From Candidatus Lindowiibacteriota bacterium (GTDB lineage Bacteria > Lindowbacteria > 2-12-FULL-62-27): a stretch of 14,283 bases of DNA. Numbering within the stretch: the first letter of the stretch is position 1; the number at the start of each line of letters is the position of its first letter. Of this stretch, positions 1-7,028 are shown in pieces. The stretch is taken from assembly GCA_023249255.1 (NCBI GenBank), contig JAHFCY010000063.1:1-14283 (forward strand), in the 5' to 3' direction. The notes under the pieces are model-generated. The model was not told the DNA's origin. It saw only the letters and a list, made by a program, of their open reading frames with translations, and searched no databases. Position numbers and translations under genes: made by a program.

Positions 1-1
1 G

Positions 2-61
2 GAACACGTTCTCCCGATGATTCCAGCCGGCAAAACATTCGCCGACACCATTTACGAGTAA
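2..61 (+). CDS. C-terminal tail of an unidentified protein (5' end outside window)
   Basis: The second reading frame is open from the window edge and stops at TAA 59-61. It gives 19 residues ending in PAGKTFADTIYE, which read like the ordered C-terminus of a globular protein. The fragment is too short to assign a family. Its position just upstream of a quinone methyltransferase makes a quinone-biosynthesis gene possible, but nothing in the residues proves this. The first frame is also open here and runs into the next gene, so a non-coding reading is possible. Confidence 0.4.
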   Translation, partial: EHVLPMIPAGKTFADTIYE

Positions 62-85
62 AAACGTCCCCTTCTAAACCTTTCA

Positions 86-125
86 CCACGGACAGACACG
101 AACAGTCACGAACAGACACAGACGG
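86..125. repeat. Four degenerate tandem decamers, consensus close to ACACGAACAG
   Basis: Four consecutive 10-mers can be read: CCACGGACAG (86-95), ACACGAACAG (96-105), TCACGAACAG (106-115) and ACACAGACGG (116-125). They are followed by CAAATCCGTG, so ACGG and CCGT can pair across a five-base loop at 122-134. From general knowledge, similar purine-rich CACGGACA-type intergenic repeats are dispersed in many environmental bacterial genomes. This single copy ends at, or slightly overlaps, the GTG start of the next gene. Confidence 0.5.
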
Positions 126-132
126 CAAATCC

Positions 133-849
133 GTGTCGGTTCATCAATATTTGGAATCCGAACGTACCCGGGGTCCGGCGTCCGCGGCCGTCCGGCGGAT
201 TTTCAGCGAGATTGCTCCGCGGTATGATCTGCTCAACACGATCCTGTCGCTCGGCCAGGACCGCCGCTGGCGTCGCGTTGCGTCGCGGATGGTAGACCCG
301 CAATCCGGTGAACGATTTTTGGACCTTGCCGCCGGCACTGGCGCGTTTTCTTCAGCGCTCCGCGAGATTCGGCCGGATCTGCGGCTGGTTGCGGCCGATT
401 TTTGCGCGCCCATTTTAAGCCGGATGCCGGCGGGTGCGGCCGCCCGGGTTGGTGCGGACGGGCTTCGTCTGCCGTTTCAGGACGAGACGTTTGACGGATT
501 CGTCATCGCGTTCGGCCTGCGAAATTTTGAAAATCCCGGCATGGGTCTTCGGGAGCTGGCCCGTGTCCTCAAGCCCGGCGGCCGTGGGCTGGTCCTCGAA
601 TTTTTGCGTCCCGAATCTTCGGCGTTTGGATTTCTCTATCGGATGTACCTTCGCGCTTGGGTTCCGCTTGTCGGCGGGATACTGTCCGGATCTTTTTCGG
701 CCTACCGGCACTTGACCGGAACCATCCACGGATTTTTCAGCCGCCGTGAGTTTGCATCGCTCGTCGAACAGACCGGATTTCGGGTCATCGAAGCCCGGGA
801 ACTGACCTTCGGCGCGGCCACGGCCGTCCGGGTTCAAAAAATTTCGTAA
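133..849 (+). CDS. ubiE: UbiE/MenG-type SAM-dependent methyltransferase (menaquinone/ubiquinone biosynthesis)
   Basis: This 238-residue protein has the UbiE/MenG architecture. The family N-terminal signature IFSEIAPRYDLLN (residues 23-35) is followed by SLGQDRRWRR. The SAM-binding motif I is LDLAAGTGAF (63-72), an acidic residue of motif II lies in AADF (87-90), FGLRNF (127-132) is the typical post-II motif, and LKPGG (146-150) precedes the last strands. The family C-methylates demethylmenaquinone, or the ubiquinone benzoquinol precursor, at the inner face of the membrane. Menaquinone is the likelier product outside Proteobacteria, but the sequence does not decide this. The length matches the family. 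The GTG at 133 is the best start because it supplies the usual leader before the signature; TTG at 151 is an alternative. No Shine-Dalgarno sequence is visible, and the start lies at the edge of a short repeat. Confidence 0.9.
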   Translation: MSVHQYLESERTRGPASAAVRRIFSEIAPRYDLLNTILSLGQDRRWRRVASRMVDPQSGERFLDLAAGTGAFSSALREIRPDLRLVAADFCAPILSRMPAGAAARVGADGLRLPFQDETFDGFVIAFGLRNFENPGMGLRELARVLKPGGRGLVLEFLRPESSAFGFLYRMYLRAWVPLVGGILSGSFSAYRHLTGTIHGFFSRREFASLVEQTGFRVIEARELTFGAATAVRVQKIS

Positions 850-917
850 ATATTCTTAAAGTTTATGGAGAATTATGCCGAAAAACAGAATTGGTGGGGG
901 TGTATATACGCACTGAC

Positions 918-927
918 GAGAGGTGAG
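918..927 (+). promoter_or_regulatory. Ribosome binding site that decides the beta-barrel start
   Basis: GAGAGGTGAG at 918-927 places an AGGTGA core five bases before ATG 932. The in-frame GTG at 923 lies inside this site, so it is unlikely to be the start. The ATG also gives a cleaner signal peptide. Confidence 0.65.
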
Positions 928-931
928 AAAC

Positions 932-1717
932 ATGGGAAAGCGTCACTGGTTATTGGCATTCCTCATCCTGAGTCTGCTCTCCGTCCCGGCGTCGGCCAAA
1001 GTCCGGGACTTTCAGTTCATTGAGGACATGTCGTTTGCCATGCCTGGCGAGTTGACTGTAAACCAGGGATTGAGCAAGGCCGAAGTCCGTCGGACGATCG
1101 CGAACACGTTCGCCAATCCGTATGACGAAATCGTTCATAATTCATTGAGATCGAAAACGGTCCTCCCGACGCGCATCACGTACGGCTTCAGCGACAGGTT
1201 TGAAATCTCGCTTGAAGTTCCTTACGTTTTCTTGGATAATGCCGTGCAGGATTACAACGGCATCGGCGACGTGGGCCTCATGCAGAAGCTCATGGTCAGC
1301 AATCAGTCGGACGGCCGATCATGGCTGTCGAGCGCGTTCGGTGTGCGGTTTGAAGCGCCGACAGGCAACTCGCTGCAGGGCCTGGGGAACGGCAAGAGCG
1401 ACGTCGAGGTGTTCGGTATCGGCATGAAGGAAATCGGGTTCACCAAATGGCTGGTGAATCTGGGATACAATTTCGTCGGCGGGGAGAAGTATTCCAACGA
1501 GTTTAAATATCAGGGCGGCGTGAATGCGCAGATTCGTCCCGGATTTTCGTTCCTCATGGAGTTCAGCGGCGTGGCGGGGGCCAAAGACGAAATGTATCTG
1601 GCGCCCGGACTGATGTTTGAAATTCGCGGGATACCGCTCAGGATGGGAACGCAATTTGGCATGACCGACGATAGTTTCAAGTATCGCTGGAATTTCAGTC
1701 TCGGCAATAATTTCTGA
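932..1717 (+). CDS. Outer-membrane beta-barrel protein (MetA-pathway/transporter-like)
   Basis: This 261-residue exported protein starts with a classical signal peptide: MGKRHW, then a hydrophobic core LLAFLILSLL, with probable cleavage after PASA near residue 22. The mature part alternates hydrophobic and polar residues as beta-strands do, for example ITYGFSDRFEISLEVPYVF, followed by the turn GIGDVG. It ends in NFSLGNNF, and a terminal Phe is the usual recognition signal for the BAM machinery. The run of strand, GIGDV and strand resembles the Phenol_MetA_deg and related outer-membrane transporter families, so a small-molecule channel is the best guess. The substrate is unknown. A good ribosome site precedes ATG 932. 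The gene stands between a quinone methyltransferase and a TPR protein, with no obvious shared pathway. Confidence 0.75.
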   Translation: MGKRHWLLAFLILSLLSVPASAKVRDFQFIEDMSFAMPGELTVNQGLSKAEVRRTIANTFANPYDEIVHNSLRSKTVLPTRITYGFSDRFEISLEVPYVFLDNAVQDYNGIGDVGLMQKLMVSNQSDGRSWLSSAFGVRFEAPTGNSLQGLGNGKSDVEVFGIGMKEIGFTKWLVNLGYNFVGGEKYSNEFKYQGGVNAQIRPGFSFLMEFSGVAGAKDEMYLAPGLMFEIRGIPLRMGTQFGMTDDSFKYRWNFSLGNNF

Positions 1718-1735
1718 CCGCGGCCGGGAGGCCGG

Positions 1736-1752
1736 CCTGCCGGACAGGCAGG
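1736..1752. repeat. Small GC-rich palindrome between genes
   Basis: CCTGCC (1736-1741) and GGCAGG (1747-1752) form a perfect six-base inverted repeat around GGACA. It lies 19 nt after the beta-barrel stop and 20 nt before the next start. It could be a weak terminator stem, but no T-run follows. CCTGCC/GGCAGG palindromes are also common dispersed intergenic elements in environmental genomes. A partial echo, CTGCCGGCCTG, occurs at 3411-3421 in another gap. Confidence 0.35.
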
Positions 1753-1771
1753 GGACGACGGAGGGACGAGG

Positions 1772-2389
1772 ATGGAAAGTCTGAAGGACTATATCAGGGA
1801 GAACCGGGCCTCCGCCACGCGGATCGCCGTTGTGGCGGCGGTTCTGCTGATCGCGGCCCCGGTGACGTGGTACTTCGTCCATACGTCGGAGGAAAAGGCC
1901 TACGTCAATTTCACGAACGGATACTACTATTATCGGAACCACAATTACGATCAGGCGGCTGGCGCACTTCAGCAGTTGATTGATCTCTATCCCAATTCCG
2001 ATTTCACGCCGCTCGGCCGGTATTACCTCGGACTGACGTATCTGGAGGTGAACCATCTTCCGGATGCGGCGGGTCAGTTTCAGTATTTCATCGATCAGAA
2101 TCCAAAACATTTTCTGAGAGACCGCGTCTATGCGATGTGGATGTCGCTGGAGCTTCAGTCCGGCCACCCGGATAATTGCGTCTCGCTGGCCGACCGGTAT
2201 CTGGCCGAATTTCCGAAAGACGCGCCGGCGACGCCCGAAATCCTGTACCGCAAAGGCGTCGCGCTCCTTCAACTGGGTCGGACGGCTGACGCCGAAAGCT
2301 GTTTTGACGCGGCCGGGGCCGGCGCAAAAGAGACCAACGTCTATTCAAATTTCTCTTTTTACGCCCGCACCGCGCATTCGGCCATGTAA
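1772..2389 (+). CDS. Membrane-anchored TPR-repeat protein
   Basis: This 205-residue protein has a short cytoplasmic N-terminus (MESLKDYIRE) and one transmembrane helix at about residues 17-36 (RIAVVAAVLLIAAPVTWYFV). A periplasmic TPR array of roughly four units follows at about 44-77, 80-113, 118-150 and 156-185. The units show the expected pattern, for example NYDQAAGALQQLIDLYP and LGRYYLGLTYLE. The topology resembles YfgM and YbgF/CpoB-like scaffold proteins that bring partners together at the envelope, but no specific family can be assigned. The ATG is supported by GGGACGAGG just upstream. The next gene, a membrane-anchored PASTA protein with the same topology, begins 35 nt downstream, which makes co-transcription and a joint cell-envelope role plausible. 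Confidence 0.75.
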   Translation: MESLKDYIRENRASATRIAVVAAVLLIAAPVTWYFVHTSEEKAYVNFTNGYYYYRNHNYDQAAGALQQLIDLYPNSDFTPLGRYYLGLTYLEVNHLPDAAGQFQYFIDQNPKHFLRDRVYAMWMSLELQSGHPDNCVSLADRYLAEFPKDAPATPEILYRKGVALLQLGRTADAESCFDAAGAGAKETNVYSNFSFYARTAHSAM

Positions 2390-2424
2390 TTGCCGATCTC
2401 GCCTCCCACGTTTCCGTTCATCCA

Positions 2425-3405
2425 GTGAGAATCAGTTCCGTTCTGAAAACAATTTTAAAATTATGCGGCGTCTCTTTTCTGGCGCTGTTTGTGACGTGGA
2501 TGATGCTCACGCGGACAGTCGGCAACCGTGTCGTGCCGTCCGTCACCGGCCTTCAGGAGCGCGAGGCGGTTCGGCTGGTCGAAAACGCGGATCTCGAGCC
2601 GGCGCTTGAGCGAAATTATCGGAAGACTGAGGTGGCGGGCGTTGTCTACAACCAGTCACCTTCACCCAACACGAAAGTGCGTGAGGGCCGCCGAGTCCGC
2701 GTGTTTATTTCGCTGGGGCCGGCCCAGACCGTCATGCCGGACCTTCGAGGATTGCCATTGACGGAGGCAAAAAACCATTTGAGGGCGGTCGGGACAGATC
2801 AAAACGTCCGGGGCGGACTGACGCTGGACATGATTTCCCAGACGTCGCATCCATCGATACCGGCCGATCACGTCATCTCGCATTTCCCGCCGCCCGGCGC
2901 GACCGTGACATTGGGCGATCGCGTTCAGCTTTTGATCTCCACGGGTCTTCCCAAACGCACCGTGGTGGCTCCGAACGTCATTGGCATGGCGCAGGAGGCG
3001 GCCGTTCAGGCGCTATCGGAGGCGGGGCTGGTTGTTCAGCGCGTGGCCCGCGAAATGTCCTCCGGCGATCCGGGCCTCGTGATTCGAATGACGCCGGAGG
3101 CGGGTTCACCGATCAACGAGGGCGATTGGGTGACGCTGGTGGTCAGCGCCGCACGCATCGGCGCCCGCACGGGCCAGCCGCGCGCGATTCTGATCCGATA
3201 TGTCGTTCCGCTTTTGATGGAACGCCTGCCGTTCAATCTTGTGCTGAGCGATCGTGAAGGGTCTCGTACCATTTACACCGGCACACCCAATCCCGGTCAG
3301 GTTCTCGACTTCGCCGAACGCGTCGCCAGTGACGCCGAACTCAAAATTTACATCGACGGAATCCTGTCCAAAACCATCCCCTACACCTACGCCGTCCGGC
3401 CCTGA
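2425..3405 (+). CDS. Membrane-anchored triple-PASTA protein without a kinase domain
   Basis: This 326-residue protein has a TM helix at about 9-29 (KLCGVSFLALFVTWMML) and three PASTA domains. PASTA 1 is about 36-98 (VVPSVTGLQEREAVRLVE to VRVFISLG). PASTA 2 is about 103-174 (VMPDLRGLPLTEAK to VQLLISTG). PASTA 3 is about 181-241 (VAPNVIGMAQEAAVQALSEAGL to VTLVVSA). Each carries the V-P-x-hydrophobic-x-G opening and the closing G-x-x-V strand. In Ser/Thr kinases and PBP2x, PASTA domains sense or bind peptidoglycan; here no kinase or transpeptidase domain is attached. An extra C-terminal domain of about 80 residues (245-326), ending in IYIDG-ILSKTIPYTY, has no family I recognise. The GTG at 2425 is the best start because it sits just before the helix, but no Shine-Dalgarno sequence is seen, so the exact start is uncertain. 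A peptidoglycan-linked envelope role is inference. Confidence 0.85.
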   Translation: MRISSVLKTILKLCGVSFLALFVTWMMLTRTVGNRVVPSVTGLQEREAVRLVENADLEPALERNYRKTEVAGVVYNQSPSPNTKVREGRRVRVFISLGPAQTVMPDLRGLPLTEAKNHLRAVGTDQNVRGGLTLDMISQTSHPSIPADHVISHFPPPGATVTLGDRVQLLISTGLPKRTVVAPNVIGMAQEAAVQALSEAGLVVQRVAREMSSGDPGLVIRMTPEAGSPINEGDWVTLVVSAARIGARTGQPRAILIRYVVPLLMERLPFNLVLSDREGSRTIYTGTPNPGQVLDFAERVASDAELKIYIDGILSKTIPYTYAVRP

Positions 3406-3471
3406 TCTGCCTGCCGGCCTGACCGCCCTTTGGTCTTTGGGCAACCCCTCCGCCATGCCGATATATATAAT

Positions 3472-4359
3472 ATGGAGAGGACGCCCGAAGTTGACGATTT
3501 CCTCAAATACCTTGCGGTCGAGCGAAGCTGCGCCAAAAACAGCATTCTGGCCTACGAACGGGATCTGCGGCAGTTTCTGTCCGAGTTGTCGAATCAATCG
3601 ATCGTGCTGGATCAGGTCGACGCGGACGTGATTCAGCGGTATCTGGCCGGAATGCTGGAGAGGAAGTCTGCGCGAAGCGCGGCGCGGGCGCTGTCGGCGA
3701 TCAAGACGTTTTTCAAATTTCTGATCTCGATCGGCCGGGTGATGAAAGATCGCACCAGCGACGTTCAGAGTCCGCGGCTTCGAAAACGCATCCCCGGATT
3801 TCTCGACCTGACTGAAATCACGCGACTGATCGAATCGGTCCCGAACGACTCTCCCCCGGGTCTTCGCGACCGCGCCATGCTGGAACTTCTGTATGGCACG
3901 GGAATTCGCGTTTCCGAACTGTGCGATTTGACCCTCCCGCAGATCGATCTTGCCAACGGATTTGTGACCGTCATTGGGAAAGGCAACAAGGAGCGGTCGG
4001 TGCCGCTCGGCCGTTCGGCTTGCGGCGCGCTGGAGAATTATTTCAAATCGAGCCGGCCGTGCTTTCTCAACGGTCATGCCACGGACCGTGTTTTTCTTTC
4101 TCGCCGCGGCGTCGGTTGGACCCGGCAAGGAATCTGGAAATGGCTCCGCGCTGCTGCGACTGCGGCCGGAATCGACAAGCGAGTCCATCCGCATTTGTTG
4201 CGCCATACGTTCGCCACGCATGTTCTGTCCGGCGGCGCGGATCTTCGAAGCGTCCAGGAACTGCTTGGACATACCGACATCTCCACAACTGAAATCTACA
4301 CGCATTTGGACACGCCGCGCCTCAGGCAGATCCACCGGCAATATCATCCGCGCGCGTAA
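3472..4359 (+). CDS. xerD: Tyrosine site-specific recombinase, XerD-like
   Basis: This 295-residue protein has a SAM-like core-binding domain (about 5-90) and a catalytic domain with all six active-site residues: Arg146 in GTGIRVSEL, Lys170 in IGKGNKER, His241 and Arg244 in HLLRH, His267 in LLGH and the nucleophile Tyr276 in EIYTH. Their spacing matches E. coli XerD as I recall it (R148, K172, H244, R247, H270, Y279). The tail RLRQIHRQYHPRA is XerD-like rather than XerC-like. The family resolves chromosome dimers at dif with a partner recombinase and FtsK. Context supports a housekeeping rather than mobile-element role: no transposon or att site is seen, and the next gene is a tRNA/RNA nucleotidyltransferase 12 nt away. 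ATG 3472 is preferred over TTG 3430 because it begins at the usual family N-terminus, although neither start has a Shine-Dalgarno sequence. Confidence 0.92.
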   Translation: MERTPEVDDFLKYLAVERSCAKNSILAYERDLRQFLSELSNQSIVLDQVDADVIQRYLAGMLERKSARSAARALSAIKTFFKFLISIGRVMKDRTSDVQSPRLRKRIPGFLDLTEITRLIESVPNDSPPGLRDRAMLELLYGTGIRVSELCDLTLPQIDLANGFVTVIGKGNKERSVPLGRSACGALENYFKSSRPCFLNGHATDRVFLSRRGVGWTRQGIWKWLRAAATAAGIDKRVHPHLLRHTFATHVLSGGADLRSVQELLGHTDISTTEIYTHLDTPRLRQIHRQYHPRA

Positions 4360-4371
4360 CGAATCGGAAGC

Positions 4372-5616
4372 ATGATCCGCCGGCTCTCGCGGGTGCTGAC
4401 ACCCTCCCAGGTCAGCGTTGTCGAGACGGTGCGGAAAGTCTGCGCCGCGCCGGTATATCTTGTCGGCGGTCCCGTCCGCGATTTATTGCTCGGCCGGCCC
4501 GTGTTGGATCTCGATTTTGTGATTGTCGGGCCGGCGGATGAGTGGGTCGAGAAAATCGCCTCGGCTCTGAGCGGCACGGTTAAAAAACACGAACGATTCT
4601 TCACATCAAAAATCCGCCTGCCGGATGGCGCTGAAGCAGACGTGGCGGAAACTCGCACGGAACGATATCCGGAAGCGGGCCGCCTGCCGGTGGTGGAACG
4701 CGGCGCGACAATCGAACAGGATTTGACCCGCCGGGATTTTACGATTCAGGCGATAGCGTTGAAATTGAACGGAGACGATGCCGGAGTGATTGTAGATCCG
4801 TTCGACGGCCGCGGCGATCTTCGCCGGCGCACCGTCCGAATTCTTCACTCGGAGAGTTTCCGGGACGATCCTGTCCGGGCGTTTCGCGCGGTTCGGTACG
4901 CAACACGGTACGGATTTCGAATCGAGCCGCAAACCCGCCGTGCGATTCGGGAATTGCTTCGCAAGCCGGAATGGCTGGCCGCCGCCTCGGATCGGATTTT
5001 CGATGAATGGCGGAGATCGTTTGACGAAGAGCGCTGGATCGAGATTCAGCGCGGATTGGTCCGCGAAAAATTGACGGCATGGATTGGAATCCGATCCCTG
5101 AACGACCGCGGCCGCCTTCGGTTGACCGACGCCTGTGTGCACGCGTTTTCCGAATGTCAGCCCCCGCCTGAGCGTTGGGCGGCTCGCTGGCTGGCTGTTC
5201 TGTCGTTCTGTTCCCGGAATGTCCGCCTTTGCATCGCCGCCAGAATGCCGTTTCAAAAATCGCTCCGAAAAATATTCTCCGCGCCAACTTCTCCCGCGTC
5301 CATCGCGCACGCGCTTGATCGCCGTCAGAAGCCAAGCCGCGTCGTTCAATTGCTGGCGGATCAGCCTTCGGAATGGCTGTCCGTGCTCTCCATTCATGCG
5401 CGTGCGGCCGGACGGCGCCTGATTCGGCAATTTTTCGCCGAATGGAGGCATGTCCCGCCGCCCCTGACCGGTGAAGACCTGAAAAAAATGGGTGTGCCGC
5501 CGGGCCCGGCCTATCCGCGCATTCTTAAAACTCTGCATGCCGCCCGATTGGACGGCCGGCTGAAATCGGTGGAAGACATCCGGCGTATTGTCTCACGCGC
5601 GCAATCCATGAAATAA
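4372..5616 (+). CDS. Class II poly(A) polymerase / tRNA nucleotidyltransferase family protein
   Basis: This 414-residue protein carries the class II nucleotidyltransferase head domain. The nucleotide-binding loop is LVGGPVRDLLLG (30-41), the catalytic metal carboxylates are Asp46 and Asp48 in LDLDFVI, and a further acidic motif EADVAETRTERYP (88-100) follows. Next come RRDFTIQAIAL (120-130), DPFDGRGDLRRRTVRI (142-157) and the neck motif FRDDPVRAFRAVRYA (163-177). The family adds CCA or part of it to tRNA 3' ends, or adds poly(A) to RNA. The motifs do not tell which, and lineages with split CC- and A-adding enzymes exist. The residue after TI in RRDFTI is Gln where Asn is usual. The C-terminal half is Arg-rich and poorly conserved, as is common. 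The ATG lies 12 nt after the recombinase stop, suggesting an operon. Confidence 0.88.
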   Translation: MIRRLSRVLTPSQVSVVETVRKVCAAPVYLVGGPVRDLLLGRPVLDLDFVIVGPADEWVEKIASALSGTVKKHERFFTSKIRLPDGAEADVAETRTERYPEAGRLPVVERGATIEQDLTRRDFTIQAIALKLNGDDAGVIVDPFDGRGDLRRRTVRILHSESFRDDPVRAFRAVRYATRYGFRIEPQTRRAIRELLRKPEWLAAASDRIFDEWRRSFDEERWIEIQRGLVREKLTAWIGIRSLNDRGRLRLTDACVHAFSECQPPPERWAARWLAVLSFCSRNVRLCIAARMPFQKSLRKIFSAPTSPASIAHALDRRQKPSRVVQLLADQPSEWLSVLSIHARAAGRRLIRQFFAEWRHVPPPLTGEDLKKMGVPPGPAYPRILKTLHAARLDGRLKSVEDIRRIVSRAQSMK

Positions 5617-5623
5617 TGCCCGC

Positions 5624-5869
5624 ATGACGCTGTACAAAGGCGACGGGCTTTCCCAATTTCTTATTCTCAATAATCAGCCGGATCATCCGGGAAAATTTGT
5701 CGTTCAAGAGCGCCGGTCGTCGGCTTTTGACGGATCCCCGGTCACGGTCACACTGGCTGTGGTCGATACTCTGGAGGCGGCGCGGGATGCAATACGCGAG
5801 ACCGACTGCATGATCTGTCTTCCGCCCGCTCCTGAAGATCCGTCCGGCGCGATCGAATCGTGGGTTTGA
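5624..5869 (+). CDS. Small orphan protein, 81 residues
   Basis: This frame starts with ATG 7 nt after the nucleotidyltransferase stop. It encodes an 81-residue protein with no signal peptide and no membrane segment. The sequence looks like a small alpha/beta fold: a strand pair FLILN and KFVVQERR, then VTVTLAVVDTLEAARDAIR as strand plus helix, and a tail containing TDCMICLPPAPED. I do not recognise the family. Codon use resembles that of the neighbours, and the tight spacing suggests it is real and translationally coupled. The two Cys in CMIC could be redox-active or metal-binding, but nothing else supports this. Confidence 0.6.
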   Translation: MTLYKGDGLSQFLILNNQPDHPGKFVVQERRSSAFDGSPVTVTLAVVDTLEAARDAIRETDCMICLPPAPEDPSGAIESWV

Positions 5870-5899
5870 ATTGCCGCACGGCTTGTATCGGGCTGCGGC

Positions 5900-5928
5900 T
5901 TGCCGTCACGTCCAGGGTAAGATTTTAT
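5900..5928 (+). promoter_or_regulatory. Weak candidate promoter before the exported orphan
   Basis: TTGCCG (5900-5905), a 17-base spacer and TTTTAT (5923-5928) match sigma70 boxes at 4 of 6 and 4 of 6 positions. The expected start of transcription is only one or two bases before ATG 5937. An alternative -10, TATTCT at 5926-5931, sits five bases before the ATG. Both fits are weak. Confidence 0.25.
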
Positions 5929-5936
5929 TCTACCTC

Positions 5937-7028
5937 ATGAACAGATGGCTTCTGGTGCTGGCGGTACTCGTTACGGGCATGATTGCCCCCCGCGCGCTGG
6001 CCGCAAAGGAATTCGATTTGTCCGGTTCCGAGGACAAACTGACGATCCCCTTCACGCTCAAAACTTCAGGCAAGATTGTTCTGAGCGGAAAGTGGGACGG
6101 AAAGGCCAAATCCCTCGAATGGACGATGCAGAGCCCCACCCAGTGGCTTCCGGTCGGACGCGGATCCATCGTCAACAAATCTTTTGAACTCTCGTGGGAT
6201 TTTTCCCAGAAAGACGCGGAGGATTCGCCGCGTCCATGGAAAGTCATTCTTCGACCCAAGGGCGGCGATGCGAAAGGCGAAGTCGACGTTTCAGGCGACG
6301 CGATGGGAGGACCGTCCGGCGAGGCCAAGTCGTCGGGTTCATCCGACGCCGCTGTCCAGGCCCCGCCCGCCTTTGCGCTGAAATCAGGTATGTCCGCGCC
6401 CATCTTTAAGGACGAGGATGCGATGATCAAAGCGTCTCCGAAAGAAGAGGCGCCGCCGATTCCGATGGACGAATTCGATCAGCGCGTCTACCGGGTCTTT
6501 CTCGAAACGCCGTTTTACAAACCCTGGCTGGACAAAATTGCTTCCGGGAAAAAATCTCCGCGCATAGAGGTTCGCCCGCTCGGATTGACCGTCACGCCGG
6601 CCATCCGCAAAATTCAAAGCCGCTATGGTGATCTGTCGCTCACGGTCAGAAACATCACGCTCACCCCGGCCCAGAATGTGCACCTCATGGAATCGATCAC
6701 CGGCAGCGCCGAAACAAAGGTCGAGATCCTGATCCGGGTCGAAGTGCCGGGCTGGCATCTTCTCGCGCTTCAGCTGTCGTCCTACGCCGCCTATCCGGGC
6801 GAGCCGGCCAGGCTGACCGAAATTCAGGTGGACGTCCGGTCGCTGTCGCGCGGCGAGATCATTCCGGCGTCCTCGTATCCCCTGTCCGGCGCCGAGACGA
6901 TGCTCCTGGTTCCGATTTTGTTGTCCCAGCCGGGTGAATACCTGTTGAGCGCGCGCCCGATTGCCAGGGAACCGGCGGAAATTTTGTTCACGCTCGGCAG
7001 TGTCGAGCTGTACCGCGTTTCATCCTGA
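5937..7028 (+). CDS. Exported protein of unknown function
   Basis: This 363-residue protein has a signal peptide MNRWLLVLAVLVTGMIAPRALA with probable cleavage near residue 22. Residues 25-120 look beta-rich (KLTIPFTLKTSGKIVLSGKW, then SFELSWDFS and WKVILRPKGG), like a secreted beta-sandwich. A Gly/Ser/Pro/Ala linker (about 121-175) leads to a second domain (about 176-363) that is also beta-rich and ends in LFTLGSVELYRVSS. No catalytic motif or named domain is recognised. The in-frame TTG at 5871 would add 22 polar residues before the signal peptide, so ATG 5937 is chosen. The stop overlaps the ATG of the glycosidase gene (TGATG), so the two are translationally coupled. A role in carbohydrate binding or in envelope glucan handling is inference from that coupling only. 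Confidence 0.7.
   Translation: MNRWLLVLAVLVTGMIAPRALAAKEFDLSGSEDKLTIPFTLKTSGKIVLSGKWDGKAKSLEWTMQSPTQWLPVGRGSIVNKSFELSWDFSQKDAEDSPRPWKVILRPKGGDAKGEVDVSGDAMGGPSGEAKSSGSSDAAVQAPPAFALKSGMSAPIFKDEDAMIKASPKEEAPPIPMDEFDQRVYRVFLETPFYKPWLDKIASGKKSPRIEVRPLGLTVTPAIRKIQSRYGDLSLTVRNITLTPAQNVHLMESITGSAETKVEILIRVEVPGWHLLALQLSSYAAYPGEPARLTEIQVDVRSLSRGEIIPASSYPLSGAETMLLVPILLSQPGEYLLSARPIAREPAEILFTLGSVELYRVSS

Noticed and set aside
851-917. Possible promoter upstream of the beta-barrel gene (TATATA at 903-908)
   Set aside because: No -35 box is found 16-18 bases upstream, and other pairings in this AT-richer gap match the consensus poorly.
1319-2272. Long minus-strand frame of 317 codons opposite the beta-barrel and TPR genes
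   Set aside because: It has no recognisable motif and no ribosome site. The plus-strand frames have a signal peptide and repeats that explain the region.
3466-3471. Perfect TATAAT hexamer immediately before the recombinase ATG
   Set aside because: Transcription would begin about seven bases downstream, inside the coding region. There is no -35 box at the right distance (3443-3448 reads AACCCC). It is most likely a chance AT-rich run.
3106-4347. Long open frame of 413 codons on the minus strand opposite the PASTA and recombinase genes
   Set aside because: Its translation is Arg-rich with no domain, and it lies wholly opposite genes with intact catalytic motifs. It is a shadow of high-GC codon use.
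3472-4359. Recombinase considered as an integrase of a mobile element
   Set aside because: No att-like direct repeats, tRNA gene or phage genes lie nearby. The tail and active-site spacing fit housekeeping XerD, and the neighbours are core genes.
4606-5538. Minus-strand frame of 310 codons opposite the nucleotidyltransferase
   Set aside because: Low-complexity Arg/Gly/Pro translation with no family features; the opposite strand carries a complete conserved enzyme.
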